DNA of 64,000 nt. It comes from Oceanobacillus profundus. Its GTDB lineage: Bacteria > Bacillota > Bacilli > Bacillales > Amphibacillaceae. Each line of letters starts with the position of its first letter. The stretch's first letter is position 1. Location of the stretch: assembly GCF_003515705.1 (NCBI RefSeq), contig NZ_QWEH01000012.1, forward strand, positions 1 through 64,000, read 5' to 3'. Under the pieces are notes generated by a model, which saw only the letters and a program-made list of their open reading frames with translations, did not search any database and was not told where the DNA came from. Below are positions 1 through 8,648 of this stretch, piece after piece. Both the position numbers and the translations under genes were made by a program.

Positions 1-52
1 TACACCGCCATGAACAGAAATCAAACAGTAGATAATAAAAATAATCCAAAGC

Positions 53-96
53 AAAATGGTTCCGATCATCAAAAACCGATGATCGGAACCATTTTT
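53..96. terminator. Bidirectional hairpin terminator
   Basis: A perfect 18-bp inverted repeat (53-70 with 78-95) with a 7-nt loop, flanked by A and T runs on both sides. It probably ends the gene lying before the window. The first 50 bases may hold the tail of that gene, since reading frame 3 stops at 33-35, but too little is visible to call it. Between the hairpin and the promoter at 185 nothing else was recognised. Confidence 0.8.
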
Positions 97-184
97 CAGT
101 AATTTAGGCTAGTTATGTCTCAGCCTCTTTTCGATAAGAATAATCTTAATTTATAAATTTAATATAAATTTTCTGACTACATAC

Positions 185-232
185 TTGACATTCAAAAACT
201 AACTAACTAGAATAAAAATGAAAGCGATTACA
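185..232 (+). promoter_or_regulatory. SigA promoter with overlapping cre box for the catabolic operon
   Basis: A TTGACA box at 185-190 is followed after exactly 17 bp by TAGAAT at 208-213. Directly downstream, TGAAAGCGATTACA at 219-232 matches the cre consensus TGWAANCGNTNWCA at every position. A cre box over the transcription start is the classic arrangement for CcpA repression when glucose is present. The spacer carries a tandem AACT repeat (201-208) that could be part of the TetR operator, but no convincing palindrome is visible. That the promoter drives the whole operon is inferred from the close gene spacing downstream. Confidence 0.8.
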
Positions 233-257
233 AATGGTTTGTCAGGATGTGTGATGA

Positions 258-851
258 ATGTCTTTACGTGAAAGAAAGATAGCAAAGAAAAAGGAAGAGA
301 TTTTACGTTCTGCGGTTCATATTTTTGCAGAAAAAGGCTACCAAGGAACGACAATGGAAGATATCGCCGCAAACCTCCTCATGACGAAAGGTGCTGTTTA
401 TTATTATTTTAAAGATAAGCAGGACCTACTCTATCAAAGTCACCAAATGCTGCTGGAACGCAGTATTGAAAATGTGAAATATATCCAACAACAAGACATA
501 TCTATAGAAGAGAAGTTGAAACAATCCATGGTTGTTCATATTGAGCATGTTATTCATGAACAATCTGGGTTTGAACTCATGTTGAAGCTGGAACAATTCT
601 TTTCAGAAGAACAGCAGGAAAAGTTACGCGAGCTTCAGGCAAAGTATAGTCATTGTTTTGACGAAATAATTCAACAAGGAATCCACACGCAAGTATTTCG
701 CAACTTAGATAAGAAAATTGCTCGAAATATTCTTTTTGGCGCGATGAATTGGGTGACACAGTGGTATACAGCTGATGGAAAAAAAGATAAAAAAGAAATC
801 GCTGCAGTTATTGCAGATTACGTAATGCTCATGCTGCTAAAAAATAAATAA
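258..851 (+). CDS. TetR-family transcriptional regulator, likely repressor of the acyl-CoA operon
   Basis: A 197-residue protein with a TetR-type N-terminal helix-turn-helix (about residues 14-60, including TTMEDIAANL and GAVYYYFKDK) and an all-helical ligand domain typical of acyl-CoA or fatty-acid sensors of the FadR/PsrA type. It is the first gene of the catabolic operon, 21 nt before the dehydrogenase, behind a promoter with a cre box. TetR proteins in this position usually repress their own operon until a pathway acyl-CoA binds. The ligand cannot be read from the sequence. The Shine-Dalgarno is weak (AGGATG). B. subtilis FadR is a possible relative, but the canonical FadR box was not seen in the promoter. 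Confidence 0.85.
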   Translation: MSLRERKIAKKKEEILRSAVHIFAEKGYQGTTMEDIAANLLMTKGAVYYYFKDKQDLLYQSHQMLLERSIENVKYIQQQDISIEEKLKQSMVVHIEHVIHEQSGFELMLKLEQFFSEEQQEKLRELQAKYSHCFDEIIQQGIHTQVFRNLDKKIARNILFGAMNWVTQWYTADGKKDKKEIAAVIADYVMLMLLKNK

Positions 852-872
852 AAGTAAGGGTGGGTGGACTCG

Positions 873-1640
873 ATGAAACTAGTAAGTACTGTAGCTGTGA
901 TTACAGGAGGAGCATCAGGACTAGGTGAGGCGACAACTAGAAATATAATTAAAAATGGCGGAAAAGCAGCCATTCTTGATTTAAACGAAGAGAGAGGGAA
1001 GATTCTTGCAGAAGAGCTAGGGACAAGTAGTTTATTTGTTGAGACGGATGTTACAGATGAAAAAAGTGTAGAGCGAGCACTGAATGAAACGGAAAATCAT
1101 TTTGGAAAAGTTAATGTAGTTGTCAATTGTGCTGGGATTGCAATTGCTGAAAAAACTTATGGAAGAAGGGGCGTGCATGATTTAGCAGCCTTTTCTAAGA
1201 TTATTCAGATCAATTTGATTGGAACGTTTAATGTTATTCGTTTAGCAGCAGAGCGGATGGGTTCCAATGAACCGAATGAGCTTGATGAACGTGGTGTAAT
1301 TATCAACACAGCTTCTGTTGCTGCATTTGAAGGACAGATTGGACAGGCTGCATATAGTGCTTCTAAAGGTGGCGTTGCTGGGATGACACTTCCGATTGCT
1401 CGTGATCTTGCTCCATATGGAATCAGAGTGATGTCAATAGCGCCAGGTCTTTTTCTAACTCCAATGTTTGAAACTTTACCTGAAAAAGCAAGAGAGGAAC
1501 TCGGTAAAATGACACCATTCCCATCACGATTGGGTAAACCTAGTGAGTATGCGCTATTAGTGCAGAGTATTATCGAAAATCCAATGTTGAATGGAGAAAC
1601 AATTCGGCTAGATGGTGCGATCCGGATGCAGCCGAAATAA
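873..1640 (+). CDS. SDR-family 3-hydroxyacyl-CoA dehydrogenase, type II (HSD10-like)
   Basis: A short-chain dehydrogenase of 255 residues, the normal size for type II 3-hydroxyacyl-CoA dehydrogenases. It has the Rossmann motif TGGASGLG (residues 11-18), an acidic residue D36 favouring NAD, NCAG (85-88) and the catalytic S148, Y161 and K165 in YSASKGG. The ATG at 873 was chosen because AAGGGTGG (856-863) lies about 9 nt before it; a GTG at 864 sits inside that site. Known family members oxidise 3-hydroxyacyl-CoA and 2-methyl-3-hydroxyacyl-CoA, which suits the third step of beta-oxidation here. The family also contains steroid dehydrogenases, so the substrate is inferred from the neighbours. 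Confidence 0.8.
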   Translation: MKLVSTVAVITGGASGLGEATTRNIIKNGGKAAILDLNEERGKILAEELGTSSLFVETDVTDEKSVERALNETENHFGKVNVVVNCAGIAIAEKTYGRRGVHDLAAFSKIIQINLIGTFNVIRLAAERMGSNEPNELDERGVIINTASVAAFEGQIGQAAYSASKGGVAGMTLPIARDLAPYGIRVMSIAPGLFLTPMFETLPEKAREELGKMTPFPSRLGKPSEYALLVQSIIENPMLNGETIRLDGAIRMQPK

Positions 1641-1658
1641 CAAGGAGAGAAGTTAACT

Positions 1659-2810
1659 ATGAGAGAAGCAGTAATCGTCGCGGCAGTCAGAACTCCAGTT
1701 GGAAAACGGAACGGATCATTGAGTGGTATTCGAGCCGAAGAGTTAGCCGCAAAACCACTGGCAGAAGTAGTGAAGCGAGCAGGAATTTCACCGGGCTTGG
1801 TTGAGGATGTCATCATGGGCTGTGTTACCCAGGTGGGGGAACAGGCTTTTGATATTGCAAGACAAGCAGCTTTAATTGCTGGTTATCCAATCGAAGTACC
1901 AGGTACGACCATTGACAGACAGTGCGGTTCAAGTCAGCAGGCAGTTCATTTTGCAGCGCAAGCAATTATTAGCGGAGATATGGATGTAGTTGTTGCAGCA
2001 GGGATTGAAAATATGTCACGGGTACCGATGGGCTCCAATATGCAAGGGGTTAAACTGAGTAATGCATTAACAGGAAACTATGAAATTATTAATCAAGGTT
2101 TATCAGCAGGACGTATCGCGGAAAAATGGGGAATCACAAGACGAGAGATGGATGAATTTTCATTAAACAGTCATGAAAAAGCGGTGGCAGCTAGAAAGAA
2201 AGGTCATTTTGAAAAAGAGATCATGCCACTTGAGGTTACACATTCGGATGGAACAAAAACAATGTTAAAGGAAGATGAAGGTCCACGTGCTAACTCATCT
2301 ATCGAGAAGCTAGCAAGTCTGGCTCCAGCTTTTAAAGAGGACGGAACGATAACGGCAGGGAATGCGAGCCAAATTAGTGATGGTGCAGCAGCAATCCTTT
2401 TAATGTCACGAGAGAAAGCGGAAGAGCTTGGGCTAAAGCCAAGATTCCGAGTTTTAGCAAGAACGGTAGTTGGTTCTGATCCGACATTGATGTTAACTGG
2501 ACCAATACCTGCAACAGAGAAAGTATTAAAAAAAGCAGGACTGACGATTGAAGATATCGATGTTTTTGAAGTGAATGAGGCATTTGCTTCTGTTCCAATT
2601 GCCTGGCTGAAAGAAACTGGAGCAGACACTTCGAAGTTAAATCCAAATGGTGGTGCTATCGCACTCGGTCATCCGTTAGGTGCAAGCGGGGCAAGGTTGA
2701 TGACGACGATGATACACGAGCTTGAGCGTACCGGAGGACGTTTCGGGTTACAGACGATGTGTGAAGGACATGGCATGGCAAATGCAACCATTATTGAAAG
2801 ACTCGATTAA
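1659..2810 (+). CDS. Thiolase (acetyl-CoA acyltransferase)
   Basis: A 383-residue thiolase that cleaves 3-ketoacyl-CoA with CoA in the last step of beta-oxidation. The nucleophile is C89 in [10 protein letters not shown]. The general base is H338 in [10 protein letters not shown] and the second cysteine is C368 in MCEGHGMAN. That last motif differs from the CxGGG of biosynthetic acetoacetyl-CoA thiolases and favours a degradative enzyme. NEAFA is also present. The gene starts 18 nt after the dehydrogenase with an AAGGAGAG ribosome site and is followed by the CaiB-like gene. Chain-length preference is unknown. Confidence 0.88.
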   Translation: MREAVIVAAVRTPVGKRNGSLSGIRAEELAAKPLAEVVKRAGISPGLVEDVIMGCVTQVGEQAFDIARQAALIAGYPIEVPGTTIDRQCGSSQQAVHFAAQAIISGDMDVVVAAGIENMSRVPMGSNMQGVKLSNALTGNYEIINQGLSAGRIAEKWGITRREMDEFSLNSHEKAVAARKKGHFEKEIMPLEVTHSDGTKTMLKEDEGPRANSSIEKLASLAPAFKEDGTITAGNASQISDGAAAILLMSREKAEELGLKPRFRVLARTVVGSDPTLMLTGPIPATEKVLKKAGLTIEDIDVFEVNEAFASVPIAWLKETGADTSKLNPNGGAIALGHPLGASGARLMTTMIHELERTGGRFGLQTMCEGHGMANATIIERLD

Positions 2811-2830
2811 GCTTTGAAAGGGTGAGAGGT

Positions 2831-3964
2831 ATGGTTTTACAAGCGATACGTGTACTTGATCTCACAAGACTGCTGCCAGGCCCATATTGTACATTAATGC
2901 TTGCTGATTTTGGTGCAGAGGTAATTAAAGTAGAGGATCCAGTGGCTGGAGATTATTTAAGAGACTTTGAACCAAAGCTTGATGCGGATAGCGCAGTCTT
3001 TCATTCTCTAAATCGCAATAAAAAAAGTATCTGTCTCGATTTAAAAACTGAAAAAGAACGAAGCCATTTTTTAAAGCTAGTAGAAACTGCGGATGTTGTT
3101 ATGGAATCGTTTCGTCCAGGAGTAATGAAGAGGCTTGGACTTGACTATGAAACATTGAAACAAATAAATCCGAGACTGATTTATTGTGCTATTACTGGCT
3201 ATGGACAGACCGGTCCATATAAAAACAAACCTGGACATGATATAAACTATCTTAGCTATGCGGGCTTATTACATGTGATGGGGGAAAAGGATCGCAAACC
3301 AGTTATCCCAGCTACACAAATTGCTGATATTGGTGGTGGAGCATATCCGGCAATTGCAGGGATTTTGCTAGCATTATTTGAACGGGAGAAAACAGGAAAA
3401 GGACAGCTTGTCGATGTATCGATGCTGGACGGGGTCGTATCTTGGATGCACATGCTATTGCCAAATGTTTTTGCTGAACGAGAAGTAACTCGGGGGGAAG
3501 AGCTTTTGAACGGAGGGTTTGCTTGTTACCAAGTATATGAAACGAAAGATAATCGGTTTCTATCGATGGGTGGCATTGAACAAAAGTTTTGGAAGGTTTT
3601 TTGCGAAGGAATCGAAAGACAGGATTTCATTGACTGTTTAGATGCTCCAAAGGAGAAACAAGAGCAGATGATACACGAAATCCAAACGAATATTGCCGGG
3701 AAAACCTTGGAGGAATGGTTGGATATCTTTTCTGAAAAGGAAGCATGTGTTACACCAGTGAAGATAATGGAAGAAACACTGGAAGATTCGCAGCTGCAGG
3801 CAAGAGAAATGATACAAACAATAGCTCACCCTGAATTAGGTAATATGAAGCAAATTGGCAACCCGATAAAATTGTCGGAAAGCCCTAAAGAAACTTTCTT
3901 GCCGGCACCAAAACGTGGTGAACACACGGAATTAATTCTTCGAGAAATAGGCGTATTAAATTAG
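2831..3964 (+). CDS. CaiB/BaiF family III CoA-transferase fold, alpha-methylacyl-CoA racemase-like
   Basis: A 377-residue family III protein. Two signatures point to the racemase branch (AMACR/MCR) rather than a CoA transferase: PGHDINYLSYAG with H136, and ATQIADIGGG with D166. These match the catalytic His126/Asp156 pair of mycobacterial MCR with the same 30-residue spacing. The N-terminal LPGPYCTLMLADFGAEVIKV is typical of the family. AMACR converts (2R)- to (2S)-methylacyl-CoA so that beta-oxidation can proceed. The ATG at 2831 is preferred over the GTG at 2822 because AAAGGGTG (2817-2824) lies 6 nt before it. A CoA-transferase role remains possible. Confidence 0.75.
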   Translation: MVLQAIRVLDLTRLLPGPYCTLMLADFGAEVIKVEDPVAGDYLRDFEPKLDADSAVFHSLNRNKKSICLDLKTEKERSHFLKLVETADVVMESFRPGVMKRLGLDYETLKQINPRLIYCAITGYGQTGPYKNKPGHDINYLSYAGLLHVMGEKDRKPVIPATQIADIGGGAYPAIAGILLALFEREKTGKGQLVDVSMLDGVVSWMHMLLPNVFAEREVTRGEELLNGGFACYQVYETKDNRFLSMGGIEQKFWKVFCEGIERQDFIDCLDAPKEKQEQMIHEIQTNIAGKTLEEWLDIFSEKEACVTPVKIMEETLEDSQLQAREMIQTIAHPELGNMKQIGNPIKLSESPKETFLPAPKRGEHTELILREIGVLN

Positions 3965-4003
3965 TTATCTATATTTTAATTAATAGAGAAGGGGAAATGC
4001 CCA

Positions 4004-5620
4004 ATGATGAACACGCAATTGACACTGCCTTTTATGATCAATCATACGGAAAAGTATTATGCGAAGAAAAAGGTTATTTCACGAACACTATCTGGAACCC
4101 ATTCGTTTACGTATAAGAAAATCGTGAAAAGAATGCGATCGCTTGCTAGTGCGCTTGAATCTCTTGGGATAGAAAAGGGAGATCGAGTTGGAACGTTCGC
4201 TTGGAACCACCATCGTCATCTGGAAGCATATTTTGCTGTTCCAAGTATGGGAGCAGTTTTGCATACAATTAATATCCGGCTTTCAGAAGAGCATCTCATT
4301 TACATTATTAATCATGCAGCGGATAAGATTCTTTTAATTGACCCCGATTTACTGCCACTAATTGAAAGAATACAGGACAGGCTCCAAACAGTAGAGGCTT
4401 TTGTTGTAATGACAGATGAAGCATTTTTACCAGAGTCAAAGTTAACATCTTTATATTCATATGAAGCGCTCGTACAAGATGCTGATCCAACATATGAATT
4501 TCGGGAAGATTTAGATGAGAATGATCCAGCAGGATTGTGTTATACATCTGCCACAACTGGAAAGCCAAAGGGTGTGCTATATACGCACCGGGGAATCTAC
4601 TTGCATAGTATGGCACTTGGAATGGCGAATACAGTTGGCTTGTCGGAAGCTGACATAGCTATGCCAGTTGTACCTATGTTTCATGTGAATGCTTGGGGGA
4701 TACCTTTTGCAGCAGCTTGGCTTGGTGCAGATCAAGTGCTGCCCGGACCTTCGCCTACACCGCAAATATTAGCGTCTCTAATCGAAGAAAACCAAGTGTC
4801 AATAACGGCCGGAGTTCCTACAATTTGGCTCGGTTTATTAAAAGCACTTGAGCAGGGAAGCTACAACATGAAAAGCTTACGAGCTGTTTTATGTGGGGGA
4901 TCGGCAGCGCCAAAAGGAATGATAAAGGCGTTTGAATCAACGTATGGTATTCCTTTTATCCATGCATATGGTATGACAGAAACGTCACCACTTGCAACGG
5001 TCTCCAGGTTGAAAAGTTATCAATCAGATTTATCGGAGGCAGATCGATTAGAATTCCGATCAAGACAAGGAATGATTGTTCCAGGTCTTGAGCTTAAGGT
5101 TGTAAATGAAAATGGTGAGGTTGCAGCAGATGGAGAGGAAATGGGGGAAATGTTGATTCGTGGCCCGTGGATAGCGGATCAATATTACAAGGATGAACGA
5201 ACGGCGGATGCTTTTCGTGATGGTTGGTTACACACTGGAGATGTTGTCACGATAGATGAGGAAGGTGCGGTAAAAATCGTCGATCGTACAAAGGATCTTA
5301 TTAAGAGTGGTGGCGAATGGATTTCGTCTGTTGATTTAGAGAATGCATTAATGGCACATGAAGCAATTTATGAAGCGGCTGTTGTTGCGATTCCAGATCC
5401 AAAATGGCAGGAACGACCGATAGCTTGTGTTGTACTTAAAGAAAACGCGAATGTCACAAAAGAGGAAATACTTGCGTTTTTAAAGACACAGTTTGCGAAA
5501 TGGTGGTTACCGGATGAGGTTTTATTTTTAGAAGAAATTCCAAAGACGTCTGTCGGTAAATTCCTGAAAATGGCATTGCGTGATCAAGTCAAGAAACAAT
5601 TAGCAATTTCCAATGAGTAA
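4004..5620 (+). CDS. AMP-forming long/medium-chain acyl-CoA ligase
   Basis: A 538-residue adenylate-forming enzyme that activates a carboxylic acid to its CoA thioester through an acyl-AMP. The P-loop reads [16 protein letters not shown], with Ala replacing the usual Gly after TS. Other motifs are [30 protein letters not shown] and the C-terminal PKTSVGKF with the catalytic lysine. It resembles fatty-acyl-CoA synthetases of the AlkK type. It is one of two ligases in the operon, the other starting at 8649, so the pathway may need two activation steps or have broad substrate range. An AAGGGG ribosome site precedes the ATG. Confidence 0.85.
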   Translation: MMNTQLTLPFMINHTEKYYAKKKVISRTLSGTHSFTYKKIVKRMRSLASALESLGIEKGDRVGTFAWNHHRHLEAYFAVPSMGAVLHTINIRLSEEHLIYIINHAADKILLIDPDLLPLIERIQDRLQTVEAFVVMTDEAFLPESKLTSLYSYEALVQDADPTYEFREDLDENDPAGLCYTSATTGKPKGVLYTHRGIYLHSMALGMANTVGLSEADIAMPVVPMFHVNAWGIPFAAAWLGADQVLPGPSPTPQILASLIEENQVSITAGVPTIWLGLLKALEQGSYNMKSLRAVLCGGSAAPKGMIKAFESTYGIPFIHAYGMTETSPLATVSRLKSYQSDLSEADRLEFRSRQGMIVPGLELKVVNENGEVAADGEEMGEMLIRGPWIADQYYKDERTADAFRDGWLHTGDVVTIDEEGAVKIVDRTKDLIKSGGEWISSVDLENALMAHEAIYEAAVVAIPDPKWQERPIACVVLKENANVTKEEILAFLKTQFAKWWLPDEVLFLEEIPKTSVGKFLKMALRDQVKKQLAISNE

Positions 5621-5667
5621 TACATGATTATTTTATGGAAACAAAAAAGTAAAGGAGATTGAAGAAA

Positions 5668-6645
5668 ATGGAATTAAACGAGTTAAAGCAGCAAATGACA
5701 CTACCAGTCATTATGGCTCCAATGTTTTTAATTTCTAATCCAACCATGGTCATCGAAGCTTGTAACGCTGGAATCGTTGGTTCTTTTCCAGCCTTGAATG
5801 CCAGAACTACGGAAAAGCTGGATGCGTGGATGGGAGAAATAAAGTCGGAACTCACACAACGGAAAGAGCAAAATCCAGGCCGTAAAATTGCGCCATGGGC
5901 TATTAATTTTATTAGCCATAATTCTAATAAACGTTTTTTGGAAGACCTTCAACTAATTGAAAAGCACCAGCCACCAATTGTCATTACATCACTTGGAGAT
6001 CCGAGTCCGGTAGTAAACATCGTTCACAATTATGGTGGGATCGTACTCTCCGATGTTATTAACATCAAATTCGCAAAAAAGGCGCTGGAAAAGGGAAGTG
6101 ATGGTCTCATTCTAGTTTCCAGTGGTGCCGGAGGTCATGCTGGGATATTAAATCCAATTGCCTTCGTCCATGAAGTACGTAGCTTTTTTGACGGACCGCT
6201 CATACTTGCTGGGGCGATGTCTAAGGGCGAGGATATACTGGCAGCACAGGTTTTGGGAGTAGATTTTGCTTATTTTGGAACTCATTTTATTTCTGCAAAA
6301 GAGAGCGGGGCTAGTGAGGGTTACCAGAGTATGGCAATTGCATCAACAATCGATGATATTGTTTATACCCCTGCATTTAGTGGGATTCCAGCAAATTACT
6401 TGATTCCTAGTATTATAAATTCCGGTCTGGACCCGAAAAATCTACCTGAAAACAAAAAAATGGATTTTTCCGAGCTAGGGGATCCAACTATACGTGCATG
6501 GAAAGATATTTGGGGAGCTGGACAAGGTGTTGGTGGAATTGAGAAGGTACAGTCCATTGCAGAAATTACCGAAGAACTGAACAAGCAATATCAAGCCGCA
6601 CAGGAAAAAGTAAGTCGGGAATATAATTCTATTGTTAAACAATAA
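5668..6645 (+). CDS. Nitronate monooxygenase / FabK-like FMN-dependent oxidoreductase
   Basis: A 325-residue TIM-barrel flavoprotein of the 2-nitropropane dioxygenase family. The N-terminal TLPVIMAPMFLISNPTMVIE and the VSSGAGGHAG and LAGAMSKGEDILAAQVLGVD segments fit the FMN-phosphate-binding region. The family includes nitronate monooxygenases and the enoyl-ACP reductase FabK, and many members sit in acyl-CoA operons with unassigned roles. Here it lies between an acyl-CoA ligase and a crotonase, so an acyl-CoA substrate is a reasonable guess. The ATG at 5668 is chosen because AAAGGAGA (5651-5658) has ideal spacing to it. Confidence 0.75.
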   Translation: MELNELKQQMTLPVIMAPMFLISNPTMVIEACNAGIVGSFPALNARTTEKLDAWMGEIKSELTQRKEQNPGRKIAPWAINFISHNSNKRFLEDLQLIEKHQPPIVITSLGDPSPVVNIVHNYGGIVLSDVINIKFAKKALEKGSDGLILVSSGAGGHAGILNPIAFVHEVRSFFDGPLILAGAMSKGEDILAAQVLGVDFAYFGTHFISAKESGASEGYQSMAIASTIDDIVYTPAFSGIPANYLIPSIINSGLDPKNLPENKKMDFSELGDPTIRAWKDIWGAGQGVGGIEKVQSIAEITEELNKQYQAAQEKVSREYNSIVKQ

Positions 6646-6657
6646 GGGGGGCTCAAC

Positions 6658-7434
6658 ATGTCGGAAGTGGTACGAGTAAAAAAAGAAAACAAGATTGCTT
6701 ATATTTCAATGAATCGACCAGATAAACGAAATGCGTTATCGATTGAAATGGCAGATGAGCTAGTAGCTGCTTTAGAGGAAGCAAATCAAGATGATGATGT
6801 GAAGGCAATAATTCTTTACGGAGAAGGGAAGGCGTTTTCCGCTGGTGGCGACCTCGAAACAATAAATAGCCTAAATAACTCAGTAGAAATTATGAAGTAC
6901 ATGAAGCGTGCTTTAGCAATCATCCAAACGATAAGGAAATTAGATAAATATGTTGTAAGTGCGGTTCATGGTTTTGCTGCTGGTGCTGGATTTAGTATTG
7001 CAGTTGCAGCAGACTTTGTTGTTGCACAAAAAGAAGCAAAATTCGTATGCAGTTTTACGAATGTCGGGATTATTCCAGATCTTGGCCTCATCAAGGCATT
7101 AGCAGAAAAGCTACCGTCTAATCTTGCAAAGGAGTGGATTTCTTCTGCTACTCCAATTTCAGCAACTGTTGCCCATGAAAATGGCATTATTAATCGTGTT
7201 TTAGAAGATGATTTATTAAAAGGAGCAGCAGAATTTGCTCAGTTTATCGTCGATGGTCCGCCACTTGCCAATCAGTTTGTTAAACAATTGGTTAATCATT
7301 CACAGGAGCTGACTTACGATACGAATGATATGCAAGAAACAGCTGTACAAACGCTGCTACTTCAGACAGAGGATAATGAAGAGGGAATTCGTGCTTTTTT
7401 TGAAAAAAGGAAACCTAGCTTCAAAGGTAAGTAG
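6658..7434 (+). CDS. Enoyl-CoA hydratase/isomerase family (crotonase) protein
   Basis: A 258-residue crotonase. The oxyanion-hole segments are FSAGGDL (60-66) and HGFAAGAGFS (104-113). The position of the first catalytic Glu of classical enoyl-CoA hydratases (GQPE motif) is replaced here by FVCSFTNVGIIPD. The Asp (D141) in IIPDLG instead resembles the PaaG-type isomerase subgroup. It is therefore called hydratase or isomerase without choosing. It follows the flavoprotein by 12 nt with a GGGGGG ribosome site and precedes the acyl-CoA dehydrogenase. It may be the hydration step of the pathway or a double-bond isomerase. Confidence 0.8.
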   Translation: MSEVVRVKKENKIAYISMNRPDKRNALSIEMADELVAALEEANQDDDVKAIILYGEGKAFSAGGDLETINSLNNSVEIMKYMKRALAIIQTIRKLDKYVVSAVHGFAAGAGFSIAVAADFVVAQKEAKFVCSFTNVGIIPDLGLIKALAEKLPSNLAKEWISSATPISATVAHENGIINRVLEDDLLKGAAEFAQFIVDGPPLANQFVKQLVNHSQELTYDTNDMQETAVQTLLLQTEDNEEGIRAFFEKRKPSFKGK

Positions 7435-7463
7435 TTATCATGCATCACAAAGGGGAGGAGAAA

Positions 7464-8621
7464 ATGCATCAGACATCTGAAGAGAAAGAGGAAATTAATC
7501 TGCTTAGTAAAAGCGCAACAGAATTTTGCAGAAAGGAAATTGCTGATCACTATGCTACTTGGGAAAAGCAAGGAAATATTCCAAGAGATTTATGGAATAA
7601 GCTTGGAAATCAAGGGTTTCTTTTACCAGAGGTACCTGAAGAATACGGTGGGCTTGGAACGACATTTTTATATTCGACAACGATTATTGAAACGTTTAGT
7701 AGATTAGGATATAACTCGATTGCCGCTAATTTATCGGTCCATGATACAATCATTGCACAATATCTATTAAACTACGGCACAGAAAAACAAAAGAAACACT
7801 ACCTTCCGAAAATGGCGACCGGAGAATTGATTGGTGCAATTGCTATGACCGAACCAGCAGCAGGAAGCGATTTGCAAGGGATTAAAACGATCGCTAAGTA
7901 TGATAGAAAACAAGCAGCTTATCAATTAAATGGTTCTAAAACATTTATTACAAATGGACAGCATTGTGATTTTGTTGTCGTTGTTGCAAAAACAAATTTG
8001 GATGTAAAGCCATCTCGAGGAATAACGTTGTTCATCGTGGATGTTCCTGTAGCTGGTTTTGAACGAGGAACGAATCTGGATAAAATTGGTCTGCATTCCT
8101 GTGATACATCAGAATTATACTTTGAAGATGTTCTTGTAACGGAAGCTGCTATCTTGGGAGAAAAGGATCAAGGCTTTAAGATTTTAATGAGCGAGTTACC
8201 GAGGGAACGATTAATTGTTGCAAACAATGCTGTAGCATCGATGGAAGGAATAATTGAGCAAACGGTTCAATACGTGAAAGAGCGTGAACTTTTTGGAACA
8301 ACGCTCGCCTCCTTTCAAAATACCCAATTTGTTTTAGCAGAAGTGGCAACGAAGGCAAGGGTTCAACGCTCCTTTGCTAATGAATGTACAAATCTATTAA
8401 TTAAGGGAGAATTAGATACAGTAACAGCAAGCATGGCTAAGTTAAGCTGTACCGAGGTTCAGGGAGAAGTGATGGATCATTGTTTACAGCTTTTTGGAGG
8501 TTATGGGTATATGACAGAATATCCCATCGCCCGAGCATATGCAGATGCACGGGTACAACGAATTTATGGCGGATCCTCGGAAGTAATGAAATTAATTATT
8601 GGTAAAAATCTACTCTTATAA
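7464..8621 (+). CDS. Acyl-CoA dehydrogenase, LCAD/isovaleryl-type active site
   Basis: A 385-residue FAD enzyme for the first step of beta-oxidation, passing electrons to ETF. The motifs AMTEPAAGSDLQG (127-139), GSKTFITNG and LFGGYGYMTEYPIARAYADA are present. The usual catalytic Glu of short/medium-chain enzymes (IYEGTSE) is Gly in RIYGGSSEV, while E248 in SELPRERLIVA occupies the alternative base position of long-chain and isovaleryl-CoA dehydrogenases. That suits a long or branched substrate. The ATG at 7464 is used because AAAGGGGAGGAG lies just upstream, inside the longer frame that opens at 7440. Confidence 0.87.
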   Translation: MHQTSEEKEEINLLSKSATEFCRKEIADHYATWEKQGNIPRDLWNKLGNQGFLLPEVPEEYGGLGTTFLYSTTIIETFSRLGYNSIAANLSVHDTIIAQYLLNYGTEKQKKHYLPKMATGELIGAIAMTEPAAGSDLQGIKTIAKYDRKQAAYQLNGSKTFITNGQHCDFVVVVAKTNLDVKPSRGITLFIVDVPVAGFERGTNLDKIGLHSCDTSELYFEDVLVTEAAILGEKDQGFKILMSELPRERLIVANNAVASMEGIIEQTVQYVKERELFGTTLASFQNTQFVLAEVATKARVQRSFANECTNLLIKGELDTVTASMAKLSCTEVQGEVMDHCLQLFGGYGYMTEYPIARAYADARVQRIYGGSSEVMKLIIGKNLLL

Positions 8622-8648
8622 ACGATTAAAGACGAAGGAGTTGTTACG

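Noticed and set aside
1-102. Open frame 1 through the left edge (ending TAA at 100-102)
   Set aside because: It runs through a perfect 18-bp terminator stem, so it is unlikely to be a gene end; frames 2 and 3 stop earlier and fit a gene tail equally well.
201-213. AACT tandem repeat as FadR/TetR operator
   Set aside because: The repeat lacks real dyad symmetry and does not match the known FadR box, so it is mentioned but not annotated as an operator.
1205-1816. 203-codon minus frame opposite the SDR and thiolase genes
   Set aside because: It is antisense to two strong family members and its product is low-complexity with no recognisable motif.
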